Assembly (NCBI GenBank): GCA_944385535.1
Contig: CALWXR010000013.1
Coordinates: 1 to 51,439, forward strand
Direction of reading: 5' to 3'
DNA length: 51,439 nt
From: an uncultured Oscillospiraceae bacterium
GTDB taxonomy: Bacteria; Bacillota; Clostridia; Oscillospirales; Oscillospiraceae
Shown piece by piece: positions 31,765 to 39,607 of this stretch. Within the stretch, counting starts at the first letter, position 1, and each line of letters opens with the position of its first letter. The notes beneath the pieces are model-generated. The model saw nothing but the letters and a program-made list of their open reading frames with translations, made no database searches and was not told the origin of the DNA. Both the position numbers and the translations under genes were made by a program.

Positions 31765-32762
31765 GCGATCACCTCACGGATCCGCTGGATCTTCCGGTTT
31801 AACTCATCAAATTGTTCCGGTGTCAGGGACTGAGCGCCATCGCAAAGGGCGCAGGAGGGATTGTTGTGTACCTCCACCATGATGCCGTCGGCTCCCGAAG
31901 CGGCCGCGGCACAGGCCATGGGGGGCACCAAACCGGCCACACCGGTGGCGTGGCTGGGATCCACCACCACAGGCAGATGGGTCAGGTTGTGGAGCACCGC
32001 CACGGCGGACAGATCCAGGGTGTTCCGGGTGGCGGTCTCAAAGGTGCGGATGCCCCGCTCGCAAAGGATCACCTGCTCGTTGCCCTCGCTCATAATGTAT
32101 TCCGCGCTCATAAGCAGCTCCTGGATGGTATTGGCAAGGCCCCGCTTTAGTAAAATGGGCTTTTTGGTTTTGCCCAGTTCCTTTAACAGATCGAAGTTCT
32201 GCATATTCCGTGCGCCCACCTGGATGATGTCCACATCCGCGAACAGATCCAAGGTGGCGATGTTCATGATCTCGGTGACGATGGGCATGCCCGTGGCCTT
32301 CTTCGCCTCCAGAAGCAGACGGATGCCCTCGCCCTTCATGCCCTGGAAGGCGTAGGGGGAGGTGCGGGGCTTAAAGGCGCCGCCCCGGAGAATGTTGGCC
32401 CCGGACTGCTTCACCGCGTTGGCCACGGAGATGATCTGCTCCTCAGACTCCACGGAGCAGGGGCCGGCGATCATGGCGAAATATCCGCCGCCGACACGCA
32501 CACCGCCTACGTCGATGATGGTCTCTTTGGGGTGAAACTTCCGGTTGGCCTGCTTGAAGGGCTCGGACACCCGCTTTACAGAGTCTACCATTTCCAGGCT
32601 TTTCAGCAGCTCCATATCCACCCGGCTGGTGTCGCCGATCAGGCCGAGAATGGTCACCTCGGCGCCCTCGGAAATGTGGACGTCCAGGTTCATATGCTTC
32701 AGCCAGTCCACCAGGTGCTGGATCTGGGCGGGGGTAGTGCCTTGCTTGAGTACTGCGATCAT
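31761..32762 (-). CDS. aroF: 3-deoxy-7-phosphoheptulonate synthase (DAHP synthase)
   Basis: A 333-residue enzyme condensing PEP and erythrose-4-phosphate, the entry to the pathway. Residues 1-70 form a ferredoxin-like regulatory domain (IAVLKQGTTPAQIQHLVDWL) as in the Thermotoga type. The KDSA-like barrel follows: IAGPCSVES, LRGGAFKPRTSPYAFQG, KRGLANTIQE, and VVDPSHATG for metal and substrate binding. In relatives the N-terminal domain binds Phe or Tyr. It is the first gene of the aromatic operon, under the leader-peptide attenuator at 32777-32930. CAGGAG eight bases upstream supports ATG 32762. Confidence 0.97.
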   Translation of the reverse strand: MIAVLKQGTTPAQIQHLVDWLKHMNLDVHISEGAEVTILGLIGDTSRVDMELLKSLEMVDSVKRVSEPFKQANRKFHPKETIIDVGGVRVGGGYFAMIAGPCSVESEEQIISVANAVKQSGANILRGGAFKPRTSPYAFQGMKGEGIRLLLEAKKATGMPIVTEIMNIATLDLFADVDIIQVGARNMQNFDLLKELGKTKKPILLKRGLANTIQELLMSAEYIMSEGNEQVILCERGIRTFETATRNTLDLSAVAVLHNLTHLPVVVDPSHATGVAGLVPPMACAAAASGADGIMVEVHNNPSCALCDGAQSLTPEQFDELNRKIQRIREVIA

Positions 32763-32776
32763 AATATCATCTCCTG

Positions 32777-32813
32777 AATAAAATAACGCCGCACGGGCAA
32801 TTCGTGCGGCGTT
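32777..32813 (-). terminator. Attenuator terminator of the aromatic operon
   Basis: On the minus strand an 11-bp stem AACGCCGCACG / CGTGCGGCGTT (32813-32803 with 32795-32785) is followed by ATTTTATT. It lies between the Tyr/Phe leader peptide and the aroF ribosome binding site, so it would end transcription unless prevented. Confidence 0.85.
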
Positions 32814-32858
32814 TCAAGTGTATTGAAAGTCCTGGCAAATTCACTGCAGCACAAATCG

Positions 32859-32889
32859 CTATTACTTTTTGTGAGTAAAAAAGTAATAG
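32859..32889 (-). promoter_or_regulatory. Leader hairpin over the Tyr/Phe codon run
   Basis: A perfect 12-bp inverted repeat (32859-32870 with 32878-32889) covers the last aromatic codons and the stop of the leader peptide. It would form only when no ribosome occupies this stretch, as expected for a 1:2-type pause or protector hairpin in attenuation. Confidence 0.6.
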
Positions 32890-32930
32890 TAGGAAAAGTA
32901 AAAGTAAGCTGCGGTGTTGTACATTGCCAT
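32862..32930 (-). CDS. Tyr/Phe-rich attenuation leader peptide
   Basis: A 22-codon frame on the minus strand, ATG at 32930 to TAA at 32864-32862. GTGGAGG lies nine bases upstream of the ATG. The peptide has six Tyr and four Phe, with the run YFYFSYYYFF at residues 9-18. It contains no Trp. It sits between a strong promoter and a terminator hairpin ahead of aroF. By analogy with enteric pheA and pheST leaders, ribosome stalling at Tyr/Phe codons when charged tRNA is scarce would prevent terminator formation and raise expression of the Phe/Tyr operon. The peptide itself is unlikely to have another role. Regulation by this means is inferred from layout and codon content. Confidence 0.85.
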   Translation of the reverse strand: MAMYNTAAYFYFSYYYFFTHKK

Positions 32931-32963
32931 GGTATTTTTCCTCCACGTCCGGTAGGTGTGGAC

Positions 32964-32992
32964 ATTATACCACGGTGCGCGGAATAATGCAA
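32964..32992 (-). promoter_or_regulatory. Promoter of the aromatic operon
   Basis: On the minus strand TTGCAT (32992-32987), a 17-bp spacer, and TATAAT (32969-32964) preceded by TGG. It directs the leader peptide and all eight aromatic genes. Confidence 0.85.
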
Positions 32993-33097
32993 GAGGCAAT
33001 TCCGTTTTTTTCGGGGAATTCTACCCGGTTTATTGGACAGTAGCTGTGATAAGATTCCTTTGAGAAACAGGGAAATCCTTCCCGGTGAATGGGGTGT

Positions 33098-35245
33098 ATG
33101 ATTGTGGAATACTTACAGCAGCTGAATGAACAGCAGCGGCAGGCCGCTACCACAACGGAAGGCTACATCCGGGTGGTAGCCGGGGCGGGATCCGGCAAGA
33201 CAGGGACGCTGACTGCCCGATACCTATATCTGGTGGAGGCTCTGGGCATTTCCACCGCCAACATTCTGTGTGTCACCTTTACCAATAAGGCGGCCGGAGA
33301 GATGAAAAAACGGATCCGCAGCCTGATCCCGGATCAGGATCTGGGCAGGATCACCACCTTCCATGGCTTCTGTGTGGGGCTGCTGAAGGAGGACTGTCAT
33401 GTGGTCCGGTATCCAAGCACCTTCATCGTCCTGGATGAGGAGGACAAGGAGGCGATGCTGCGCACGGTATTCCAGGATCTTCAGATCACCAGCAGGGAAA
33501 TGACCATCAAGGAAGCGGTGGATCATATCGGCTGGCGAAAGGGCGGCAGGGGATATGTGAAAACCCTGATCGGCGACCCGGAGCAGCTGCTTCGGTTGTC
33601 CCGGGAGGCAACCACGTTAAAAGACAAGGTGCTCTACCGCTACTTCTATGAGCAGCGCAAGTGCTACGGACTGGACTTTGACGATCTGTTGTACTTTGCT
33701 CTGTACATTTTGCGGCAGGATCCGTCTGTCCGGGAGAAGTGGCAGCGGCGGCTGGAATACATTATGGTGGACGAGTTTCAGGATATTGACAAGGACCAGT
33801 ACGCTCTGGCGGAGATATTGTCCGGCTACCATAAGAATCTGTTTGTGGTGGGAGATCCGGATCAGACCATATACACCTGGCGGGGCGCGGATGTGAAGTT
33901 CATACTGGAGTTTGACGCCCGCCATGAGCAGGCCAAAACCATTTACCTGAATACCAATTACCGTTCCCGGCCTCAGATCCTTACCGCCGCCAACGCCCTT
34001 ATTGACAAGAACCGGAACCGGCTGAAAAAGAAGCTGGAGGCCGTGCGGGAAGATGACCGGAAGCCCCTGTATTTTCATGCCAAAACCGGTCAGCTGGAAG
34101 CGGACTGGATCACTGCCAATATGCGCGCCCTTCATGAGGCGGGAGTGTCCTACGCTGCCATGGGCGTGCTGTACCGGGCCCACTATGTATCCCGGGCAGT
34201 GGAGGAATCCCTGATTAAGAATAAGATCCCCTATGTGCTCTACTCCGGCGTGGAGTTTTACAAGCGGAAGGAGATCAAGGATATCTTGTGCTATCTTCGC
34301 ATGATCTACTGCGGAGACGATATCAGCTTTCTTCGCACGGTGAACGAACCCAGGCGAGGGGTGGGCCGCACCCGGATCGCCGCCCTGAAAGAATACGCCC
34401 AGCTGAACCAATGCAGTTTATACCAGGCCCTTGCCGCCAATCTGGAAACCGAGCTGTTCCGACGGAGCCGGGCCAGGGACTATGTGCGGCTGATCGAAAA
34501 ATACCGGGCCATTTTTGACGGTATGGATCTGACGGATCTGTTGGCCGGCGTGCTCAGCGAAAGCGGATATGAGGATATGCTTCGCAGCAGCGGCGAGGAA
34601 GAAAGACTGGACAATCTGGCGGAACTGAAGCAGGCCATCTATGACTTTGAGCGGAAGGCAGGGGAGGAGGTCACCCTGGGTAACTACTTAGATCACGCCG
34701 CCCTGTTTACCAATATGGATCAGACAGACCGGAAGGAGGCGGCAAAGCTCATGACCATTCACGCGGCCAAGGGGCTGGAATTTCCGGTGGTGTTCCTGTG
34801 CGGCATGTCAGAGGGGATCTTTCCGGGAAAGCGGGCGAACACCCGGGAAAAATTAGAGGAGGAGCGGCGGCTGTGCTACGTGGCCTTTACCCGGGCGAAG
34901 GACCGGCTGTTTTTGTCCGACGCGGCGGGGAGCAACTATGACGGTTCCTTCCGCAGTCCCAGCCGGTTTTTGTTCAACGCGGAAAAGGAAAATGTGGATT
35001 ACGCGGTTCCTTTGGATCCGGAGTTGGAAGAGCGTACCCGGGAGCGGATTCAGCGGACAGAGGCTCAGGAGTGGGCCGGGGAGGGAACTGACGATGCTTT
35101 GGGCAAGCGTGTGCGTCATCCCATCTTCGGAGAGGGCAGCGTCATTGGCGTACCAAGAGATCAGAGCGGCGTCATCGTTCAGTTCGACGCCGTAGCAACC
35201 CCCAGAACCTTCGGCCCCGGGGCGCAGCTGGAATGGCTGACATAA
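33098..35245 (+). CDS. UvrD/PcrA-like ATP-dependent DNA helicase
   Basis: A 715-residue superfamily 1A helicase. It has Q-motif LNEQQRQAA, Walker A VAGAGSGKT near residue 29, motif Ia CVTFTNKAAGEMKKRI, motif II VDEFQDID, motif III FVVGDPDQTIYTWRGAD, motif IV LNTNYRS, motif V TIHAAKGLEFPVV and motif VI YVAFTRAKDRLF. The C-terminal segment RHPIFGEGSVIG is a PcrA/UvrD-type tail that binds RNA polymerase in relatives. It acts in nucleotide excision repair and removal of obstacles from DNA. The start is uncertain: ATG 33098 is preferred; ATG 33089 and GTG 33104 are near and none has a strong ribosome binding site. It is a single gene followed by a strong hairpin. Confidence 0.93.
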   Translation: MIVEYLQQLNEQQRQAATTTEGYIRVVAGAGSGKTGTLTARYLYLVEALGISTANILCVTFTNKAAGEMKKRIRSLIPDQDLGRITTFHGFCVGLLKEDCHVVRYPSTFIVLDEEDKEAMLRTVFQDLQITSREMTIKEAVDHIGWRKGGRGYVKTLIGDPEQLLRLSREATTLKDKVLYRYFYEQRKCYGLDFDDLLYFALYILRQDPSVREKWQRRLEYIMVDEFQDIDKDQYALAEILSGYHKNLFVVGDPDQTIYTWRGADVKFILEFDARHEQAKTIYLNTNYRSRPQILTAANALIDKNRNRLKKKLEAVREDDRKPLYFHAKTGQLEADWITANMRALHEAGVSYAAMGVLYRAHYVSRAVEESLIKNKIPYVLYSGVEFYKRKEIKDILCYLRMIYCGDDISFLRTVNEPRRGVGRTRIAALKEYAQLNQCSLYQALAANLETELFRRSRARDYVRLIEKYRAIFDGMDLTDLLAGVLSESGYEDMLRSSGEEERLDNLAELKQAIYDFERKAGEEVTLGNYLDHAALFTNMDQTDRKEAAKLMTIHAAKGLEFPVVFLCGMSEGIFPGKRANTREKLEEERRLCYVAFTRAKDRLFLSDAAGSNYDGSFRSPSRFLFNAEKENVDYAVPLDPELEERTRERIQRTEAQEWAGEGTDDALGKRVRHPIFGEGSVIGVPRDQSGVIVQFDAVATPRTFGPGAQLEWLT

Positions 35246-35251
35246 TACGAT

Positions 35252-35282
35252 CTGCCCGGAAAGGCGTTAGCTTTCCGGGCAG
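35252..35282 (+). terminator. Hairpin after the helicase gene
   Basis: A perfect 12-bp stem CTGCCCGGAAAG / CTTTCCGGGCAG (35252-35263 with 35271-35282), seven bases after the helicase stop. A T-run is lacking, so termination is probable but not certain. Confidence 0.6.
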
Positions 35283-35336
35283 CGCATATAACGTGGTTTT
35301 TTACCCGGCGTTTGGGCCGGGTGGATATTCATTACG

Positions 35337-35933
35337 TCAAATCCTTTCAAGAATCCAATGAACCAACCGTATGATAAAGGGCTGAAAGAAGAACATAAAG
35401 GCAAAGGAGAGACCGGCGACTATGTATACGTCCCTGGTTTTTCCGCTGGGAATGGTCTTAAACCACAGCTTTGATAACAGCATTCCCATACACCAGCCCA
35501 GTATGGCGCCAAAGGTGTTGGTCATCAGGTCGTTCACATCGGTTGCGCGGAAGCTAAACAACTGAAGCAGCTCAATGGTTCCGGAAAAGCAAAGGCCAAA
35601 CAAAAATGTCCAGTGGAACTTTCGGAAAGTCTCCCAGAGCAGAGGCAGAAGCACACCCAATGGAAGAAACAGCAGAACGTTCAGAAGGCTGTTTTTATAG
35701 TCGGAGAACATATACGCGAAGGGGACAAGGTTGCAGTTGGGAGCAAACCGAACATACATGGCGTCGGGAAGTCCGACCACTGCATACACTGCCGAAAAAT
35801 AAACCGCCAGAATAAAATACCAGGCGGTTCGTGTTCTGTTGTGAAAAAGGCGTTTATCCAGCAGTTCCAGCAGCAGGAAAAGAAACGGTGAAGCAACCGC
35901 CGCTTCCAAACACATACTGAATACTCTACCCAT
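35337..35933 (-). CDS. VanZ-like membrane protein
   Basis: A 198-residue integral membrane protein with five hydrophobic segments (about residues 10-26, 38-56, 82-102, 107-125 and 137-155) plus a last helix near 170-192. The VanZ signature is NLVPFAYMF with NSLLNVLLFLPLGVLLP and the conserved ELLQLFSFRATDVNDLMTNTFGAILG. VanZ relatives are associated with glycopeptide resistance or envelope functions, but most are uncharacterised. ATG 35933 has GGGGAG eight bases upstream. It lies 17 bases downstream of the phospholipase C-like gene, with which it is co-transcribed. Confidence 0.85.
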   Translation of the reverse strand: MGRVFSMCLEAAVASPFLFLLLELLDKRLFHNRTRTAWYFILAVYFSAVYAVVGLPDAMYVRFAPNCNLVPFAYMFSDYKNSLLNVLLFLPLGVLLPLLWETFRKFHWTFLFGLCFSGTIELLQLFSFRATDVNDLMTNTFGAILGWCMGMLLSKLWFKTIPSGKTRDVYIVAGLSFAFMFFFQPFIIRLVHWILERI

Positions 35934-35950
35934 CGTTCATTCTCCCCAGA

Positions 35951-36502
35951 TCAGAAAATGGGCTTGGCAAACAGCATGGCGACTACGCAGCAGCAGGCGG
36001 CCAGGGCAAAGCGGGAGTCGGTAAAGATATTGGCGTCCTGGGATTCATATTCCCGGTGGTAGGCGTAAATGGAACCCATGATGCTTTTGGCGGCCTGGGG
36101 ATTGATGTGGGGATCTTCCTGCAGATAATTCAGAAAATGGTTCTGCAGCTCCACTTCATATTCCCGGTGGTCGCTGAGGGCGGTGGGGAAGGTGTCGTTG
36201 TGGGCGAAGGTAAAGGCGTCCGCGGTGTAATGGATCAGCTTGCCCAGGGTATAGTAATCGTATAGATTCAGCTTGGATTTCTTTTCCAGCCGCTGGGAGA
36301 TCTGACGCATAAACCGACGGGCGTTGCGGTAGTTGTGGCCCCGGAGCCATTGACAGCGAATGGAGCCTTTCAGATATGTAGCGGGATTCCGATCCGGCTC
36401 AATACAGCCTACAAGAAATGCCTTTACATATCGCTGGGGTGTGTCGTTCATATATCGCTGCACCAGATACTGCCCAAGGCAGCGGTGACTTTTTCCGCGC
36501 AT
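35951..36502 (-). CDS. Zinc-dependent phospholipase C-like protein
   Basis: A 183-residue protein of the zinc-dependent phospholipase C / S1-P1 nuclease type, judged from its His/Asp arrangement: MRGKSHRCLGQY at the N-terminus, GCIEPDRN, LRGHNYRNARRFM, and LGKLIHYTADAFTFAHND. These supply the usual ligands for a tri-zinc site. There is no clear signal peptide, but a hydrophobic stretch ends the protein (FALAACCCVVAMLFAKPIF), so it may be membrane-attached. GAAAGGA eight bases upstream supports ATG 36502; an extended -10 (TGTTATAAT, 36540-36532) lies upstream. The substrate is unknown. It is co-transcribed with the VanZ-like gene. Confidence 0.72.
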   Translation of the reverse strand: MRGKSHRCLGQYLVQRYMNDTPQRYVKAFLVGCIEPDRNPATYLKGSIRCQWLRGHNYRNARRFMRQISQRLEKKSKLNLYDYYTLGKLIHYTADAFTFAHNDTFPTALSDHREYEVELQNHFLNYLQEDPHINPQAAKSIMGSIYAYHREYESQDANIFTDSRFALAACCCVVAMLFAKPIF

Positions 36503-36637
36503 AAATCCATTCCTTTCCAAAGGTTTGAAAGGATTATAACACATTTGGAAAGAAAATGTGTGAACAAAACCAGAAATCAGAGATTGTCACAATGAAAGAT
36601 CAGGAAAGAACCTGTCTTTTGGGCATAGCAACGAACA

Positions 36638-36673
36638 ATGCCGGGGAAGCCGCTGAAGCGGCTTCCCCGGCAT
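36638..36673 (-). terminator. Hairpin after the kinase gene
   Basis: A perfect 16-bp stem (36638-36653 with 36658-36673) with a TGAA loop, just downstream of the kinase-like gene. On the minus strand it is followed by TGTTCGTTGCT, a weak U-rich tract. Confidence 0.7.
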
Positions 36674-36684
36674 GGGGCAGAGGT

Positions 36685-39465
36685 TCACTCTGTGATGGTG
36701 AAGGTGATTACGGTGATGGCGGCGCCGTTAAAGTAGACGCTCAGGGAGTATTCGCCGGGGGTGGTGGGTACTGTAGGAATATCCAGCTCGCCGTAGTGGT
36801 AATCTCCGTCGTACCAAAGCTCCTTCCAATCCGCCGTATCCTGGGAGATCAAATCCGGCAGTACGTTGCCGTAGGCGTCCCGGATTACGTAAAGTACGCT
36901 CAGCGCTCCCTCGGGAACATAGAAATTGGTTTGGCCCTGGAGCACCAGGGAAACCGGATCACCCACGGCAAAGGTGTCGGTGAAGGCCTCTGTGCCAACA
37001 TCCTCAAAGGTCCAATCCTCGTCGTCGGGCGTCTTAACAAGATGGGCGCTGATGTTGTCGGCGGACAGGCCGTTGCCTTCAAACACAGCCGCGCCGGGGC
37101 AGGTGTAGGTACGGACATTGCCGAAAATGGAAGTCCCGTCCGCAGACTGGATGGTCACAGTGTATTTCGCTTCCGGAACCCGGGGAGAAATGACGGCGGT
37201 GGGTTCCGTGCATTTTACCACATTGCGGGAGTCGCTGCCATCCATGGTGTACATCACCAGCCAGCCGCCGTCGGGAGCCGAGCCGGTGTATTCCCAGTTT
37301 AAGGTGAGCTGGGACAGGTCGGATTCGTCCACCTGGAAGGAAGTGATGTTGATGGGATTGGCGGTGATGCTGGTGCGGGTAGACTGGGTCATACCGGCGG
37401 CGGTCACTTCCACGGTATAGGGAACCGAGGGATCGATATCCGAGAAGTATACCTCGGTATCGGTAACGGTGAGCTGCTGCTCATAGCCGCTGTCGCTGTA
37501 GCAGCGAACATCCCAGCTGTCCACCACCACGCCGCCGGGGGAGTCCCAGCGAACCGTCATGTCATTGCCGCTGCTGGCGGCGATGGTGAGATTCTCTGCC
37601 ATTACCAGACGAGAGGCCATATATTCCAGCGTGGTTTCCCCGCTGAGGGTGGCGTCTGCGGTGGTGTCAAGGGTGAAGGTGTATTTCTTACCCACACTCA
37701 GGCCGGTAATGGTAACGGTATGGCCGGTGAAAACCTGGCTTTGCTCTTCCTCGCCTTCAGCAAGGTATCTTACCATCCATTCCTCCGGCTCGGCGCCGCT
37801 AACCGAGAAATTCAGAATGACGGAACCATCCTCAGAACCGGTAATGGCGGAGAAGGTAATGATCTTGGTGGAGCTTTCCGTGGTGAAGATATCGGAGGTT
37901 TTGCCCACCAGCTTGTGGAAGCCGGAAATGTCCAGCTGAATCCGGTAGAGAGAATCCGGCAGCAGATCCGTAAATACGGCCTGACCGTCCACCAACTCTT
38001 TGGTCACGGAACTTCCGTAATTGTCGGCGCAGGTGACGGTGAGCAGAGATTCGTCCGCCTGGGTGTCCACACTGACCACCAGCTGATATTGATCGCCTTC
38101 TATGGTGATGTTGTCAATGGTTTGCAGATAGTAGTTCTGGTAGACCCAAACCGTTCCGCAGCCTGCCGCGGCCAGTACCAGCAGCACCAATGCGGCGGAC
38201 AGGAGCTTTTTTATCTTGGCAAGCCGCTCTTTTTTCCTGGCTTCTTTTTGCCGCCGCTTTTCCTCTTCCGCGTCGGACATGTCCGCTTCTGTGGGCTGGG
38301 GGAGATCGTCGATCACCTCTTCCTCCGGCTGGGCGAAGGCGAAGGGATCCTTGGCCTGTTCGGCCTCGGTGATCTCCTGGGGGATCTGGTGGGAGATCAG
38401 CGAATCTGCCTGCTCCACCATCTTGGATAGCTCGTCGGACATTTCATGGGGCAGCAGATCCTGTCCGTCTGCCTCGGTCGGAGCGGTTTCGTCGGTGGGG
38501 GGATCTTCCTTCTCCGGCGGCGGAGGGGAAAGAAGCTCCTCCGGGGAAACCTCCAGGGGCGTATAAATGGTGATGGGGGTATCGTTGACCGCGTTTCGCT
38601 GCATGTAAGATACCAGCGCCTGGCCCATTTCCTTGGGATCTGCCCACCGCTGCTGGGGATCGGGATGGATGGCTTTCATAATGATCTCCGCCATCTCATA
38701 GTCCGCGTTCACAGGAGAGGGCAGGGCTTCCTCCGGGGCTTTTCCCTTAAAGGGCAAATGGCCGTCGTTATAAAGCTGGTACAGGATCATGCCCAAAGCA
38801 TAGGTGTCCGCTGTTTCATTCAGGGTGGACATGGGATCGTGAAGCTCCGGCGGGGAGTAGGGACTGCGGTACTTGTCCGGCAGCGAGGTGTATTTCAAAG
38901 CGCTGAGGGAAACGAAGCCCAAATCTCCGATGTGGTAATGCTTTTCGTCGGTAATAAAAACATTGGTTGGCTTCAGATCAACATACAGATATCCGCTTTG
39001 ACGGCATACCGACAGGGCAGAGCAAAGATCAATGCCCATATTGACGGCTTCCAGGTGGGTCACCGGGCTGCGTCGGACATGCTTTTCCAGAGAGCGTTTG
39101 TAGGTGCTGACAAGATATACCTGATATCCCAGCCGCCGGCGGGTAATGGGCTCCACCTGCCAGCTTTCGTAGGGGATAAACCCTTCCAGCTTGGAAAGCT
39201 TCAGCAAAACCTCTGCTTCCTTTACGATGCCGTCGGCGATATCCTTAAAATAGTCCATGGCATCGGCGGGATCTTTATACGCTCCGGTAAGGAGCAAAGC
39301 ATCCATCTGAACCTGAGACGCGGGAACGGATATGATTTTTACGATGTACTTATTCTCTGAATTTTCCTTGATTGCGGGACAACAGCGCACGCCGTCGTGG
39401 TCGCTCATGGGACTGCCCATGGCAAACCCGTCCAGCAAAGGAGAGATGAGTTTTGACTCAGACAA
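36685..39465 (-). CDS. Membrane Ser/Thr protein kinase-like protein with fibronectin-like ectodomains
   Basis: A 926-residue protein. Residues 30-290 form a protein kinase fold: K43 in YIVKII, D163/K165/N168 in YVDLKPTN (HRD replaced by YVD), D181 in DLG (for DFG), and SPPE for APE. The key catalytic residues are kept, so activity is possible. Residues 300-415 are an acidic, Pro/Glu-rich linker followed by a Lys/Arg-rich juxtamembrane stretch. A transmembrane helix spans about 420-442. The rest (450-926) holds several fibronectin type III-like beta repeats outside the cell. TTG 39465 has GGAGG nine bases upstream and a promoter beyond. Unlike PrkC-type kinases it has no PASTA repeats. It is transcribed divergently from the Ig-like protein gene. 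Confidence 0.8.
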   Translation of the reverse strand: MSESKLISPLLDGFAMGSPMSDHDGVRCCPAIKENSENKYIVKIISVPASQVQMDALLLTGAYKDPADAMDYFKDIADGIVKEAEVLLKLSKLEGFIPYESWQVEPITRRRLGYQVYLVSTYKRSLEKHVRRSPVTHLEAVNMGIDLCSALSVCRQSGYLYVDLKPTNVFITDEKHYHIGDLGFVSLSALKYTSLPDKYRSPYSPPELHDPMSTLNETADTYALGMILYQLYNDGHLPFKGKAPEEALPSPVNADYEMAEIIMKAIHPDPQQRWADPKEMGQALVSYMQRNAVNDTPITIYTPLEVSPEELLSPPPPEKEDPPTDETAPTEADGQDLLPHEMSDELSKMVEQADSLISHQIPQEITEAEQAKDPFAFAQPEEEVIDDLPQPTEADMSDAEEEKRRQKEARKKERLAKIKKLLSAALVLLVLAAAGCGTVWVYQNYYLQTIDNITIEGDQYQLVVSVDTQADESLLTVTCADNYGSSVTKELVDGQAVFTDLLPDSLYRIQLDISGFHKLVGKTSDIFTTESSTKIITFSAITGSEDGSVILNFSVSGAEPEEWMVRYLAEGEEEQSQVFTGHTVTITGLSVGKKYTFTLDTTADATLSGETTLEYMASRLVMAENLTIAASSGNDMTVRWDSPGGVVVDSWDVRCYSDSGYEQQLTVTDTEVYFSDIDPSVPYTVEVTAAGMTQSTRTSITANPINITSFQVDESDLSQLTLNWEYTGSAPDGGWLVMYTMDGSDSRNVVKCTEPTAVISPRVPEAKYTVTIQSADGTSIFGNVRTYTCPGAAVFEGNGLSADNISAHLVKTPDDEDWTFEDVGTEAFTDTFAVGDPVSLVLQGQTNFYVPEGALSVLYVIRDAYGNVLPDLISQDTADWKELWYDGDYHYGELDIPTVPTTPGEYSLSVYFNGAAITVITFTITE

Positions 39466-39491
39466 AAGCGATCGCCTCCTTTAACTAATTT

Positions 39492-39520
39492 ATCATAAAA
39501 TAAAATTATGAAAAATGCAA
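39492..39520 (-). promoter_or_regulatory. Promoter of the kinase-like gene
   Basis: On the minus strand TTGCAT (39520-39515), a 17-bp spacer and TATGAT (39497-39492). It overlaps the region of the divergent promoter at 39532-39560. Confidence 0.7.
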
Positions 39521-39531
39521 CACTTTTGTAG

Positions 39532-39560
39532 TTGTTTTCTTTGGGAAAGAGTGCTATAAT
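39532..39560 (+). promoter_or_regulatory. Promoter of the zinc-ribbon/Ig-like protein gene
   Basis: TTGTTT (39532-39537), a 17-bp spacer and TATAAT (39555-39560) preceded by TGC. Confidence 0.75.
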
Positions 39561-39607
39561 GGCGAATAATAATGGAACAGTGTGTGTTTCCCTACAGGAG
39601 GTATGAT

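Noticed and set aside
32759-32992. A 77-codon frame over the aromatic leader in another minus-strand frame
   Set aside because: It begins within the promoter and runs through the terminator; the short Tyr/Phe-rich frame has the ribosome binding site and the meaningful codon content.
33033-33055. Promoter for the UvrD-like gene (TTGGAC and TAAGAT)
   Set aside because: The two elements are only 11 bp apart, too close for a sigma-A promoter.
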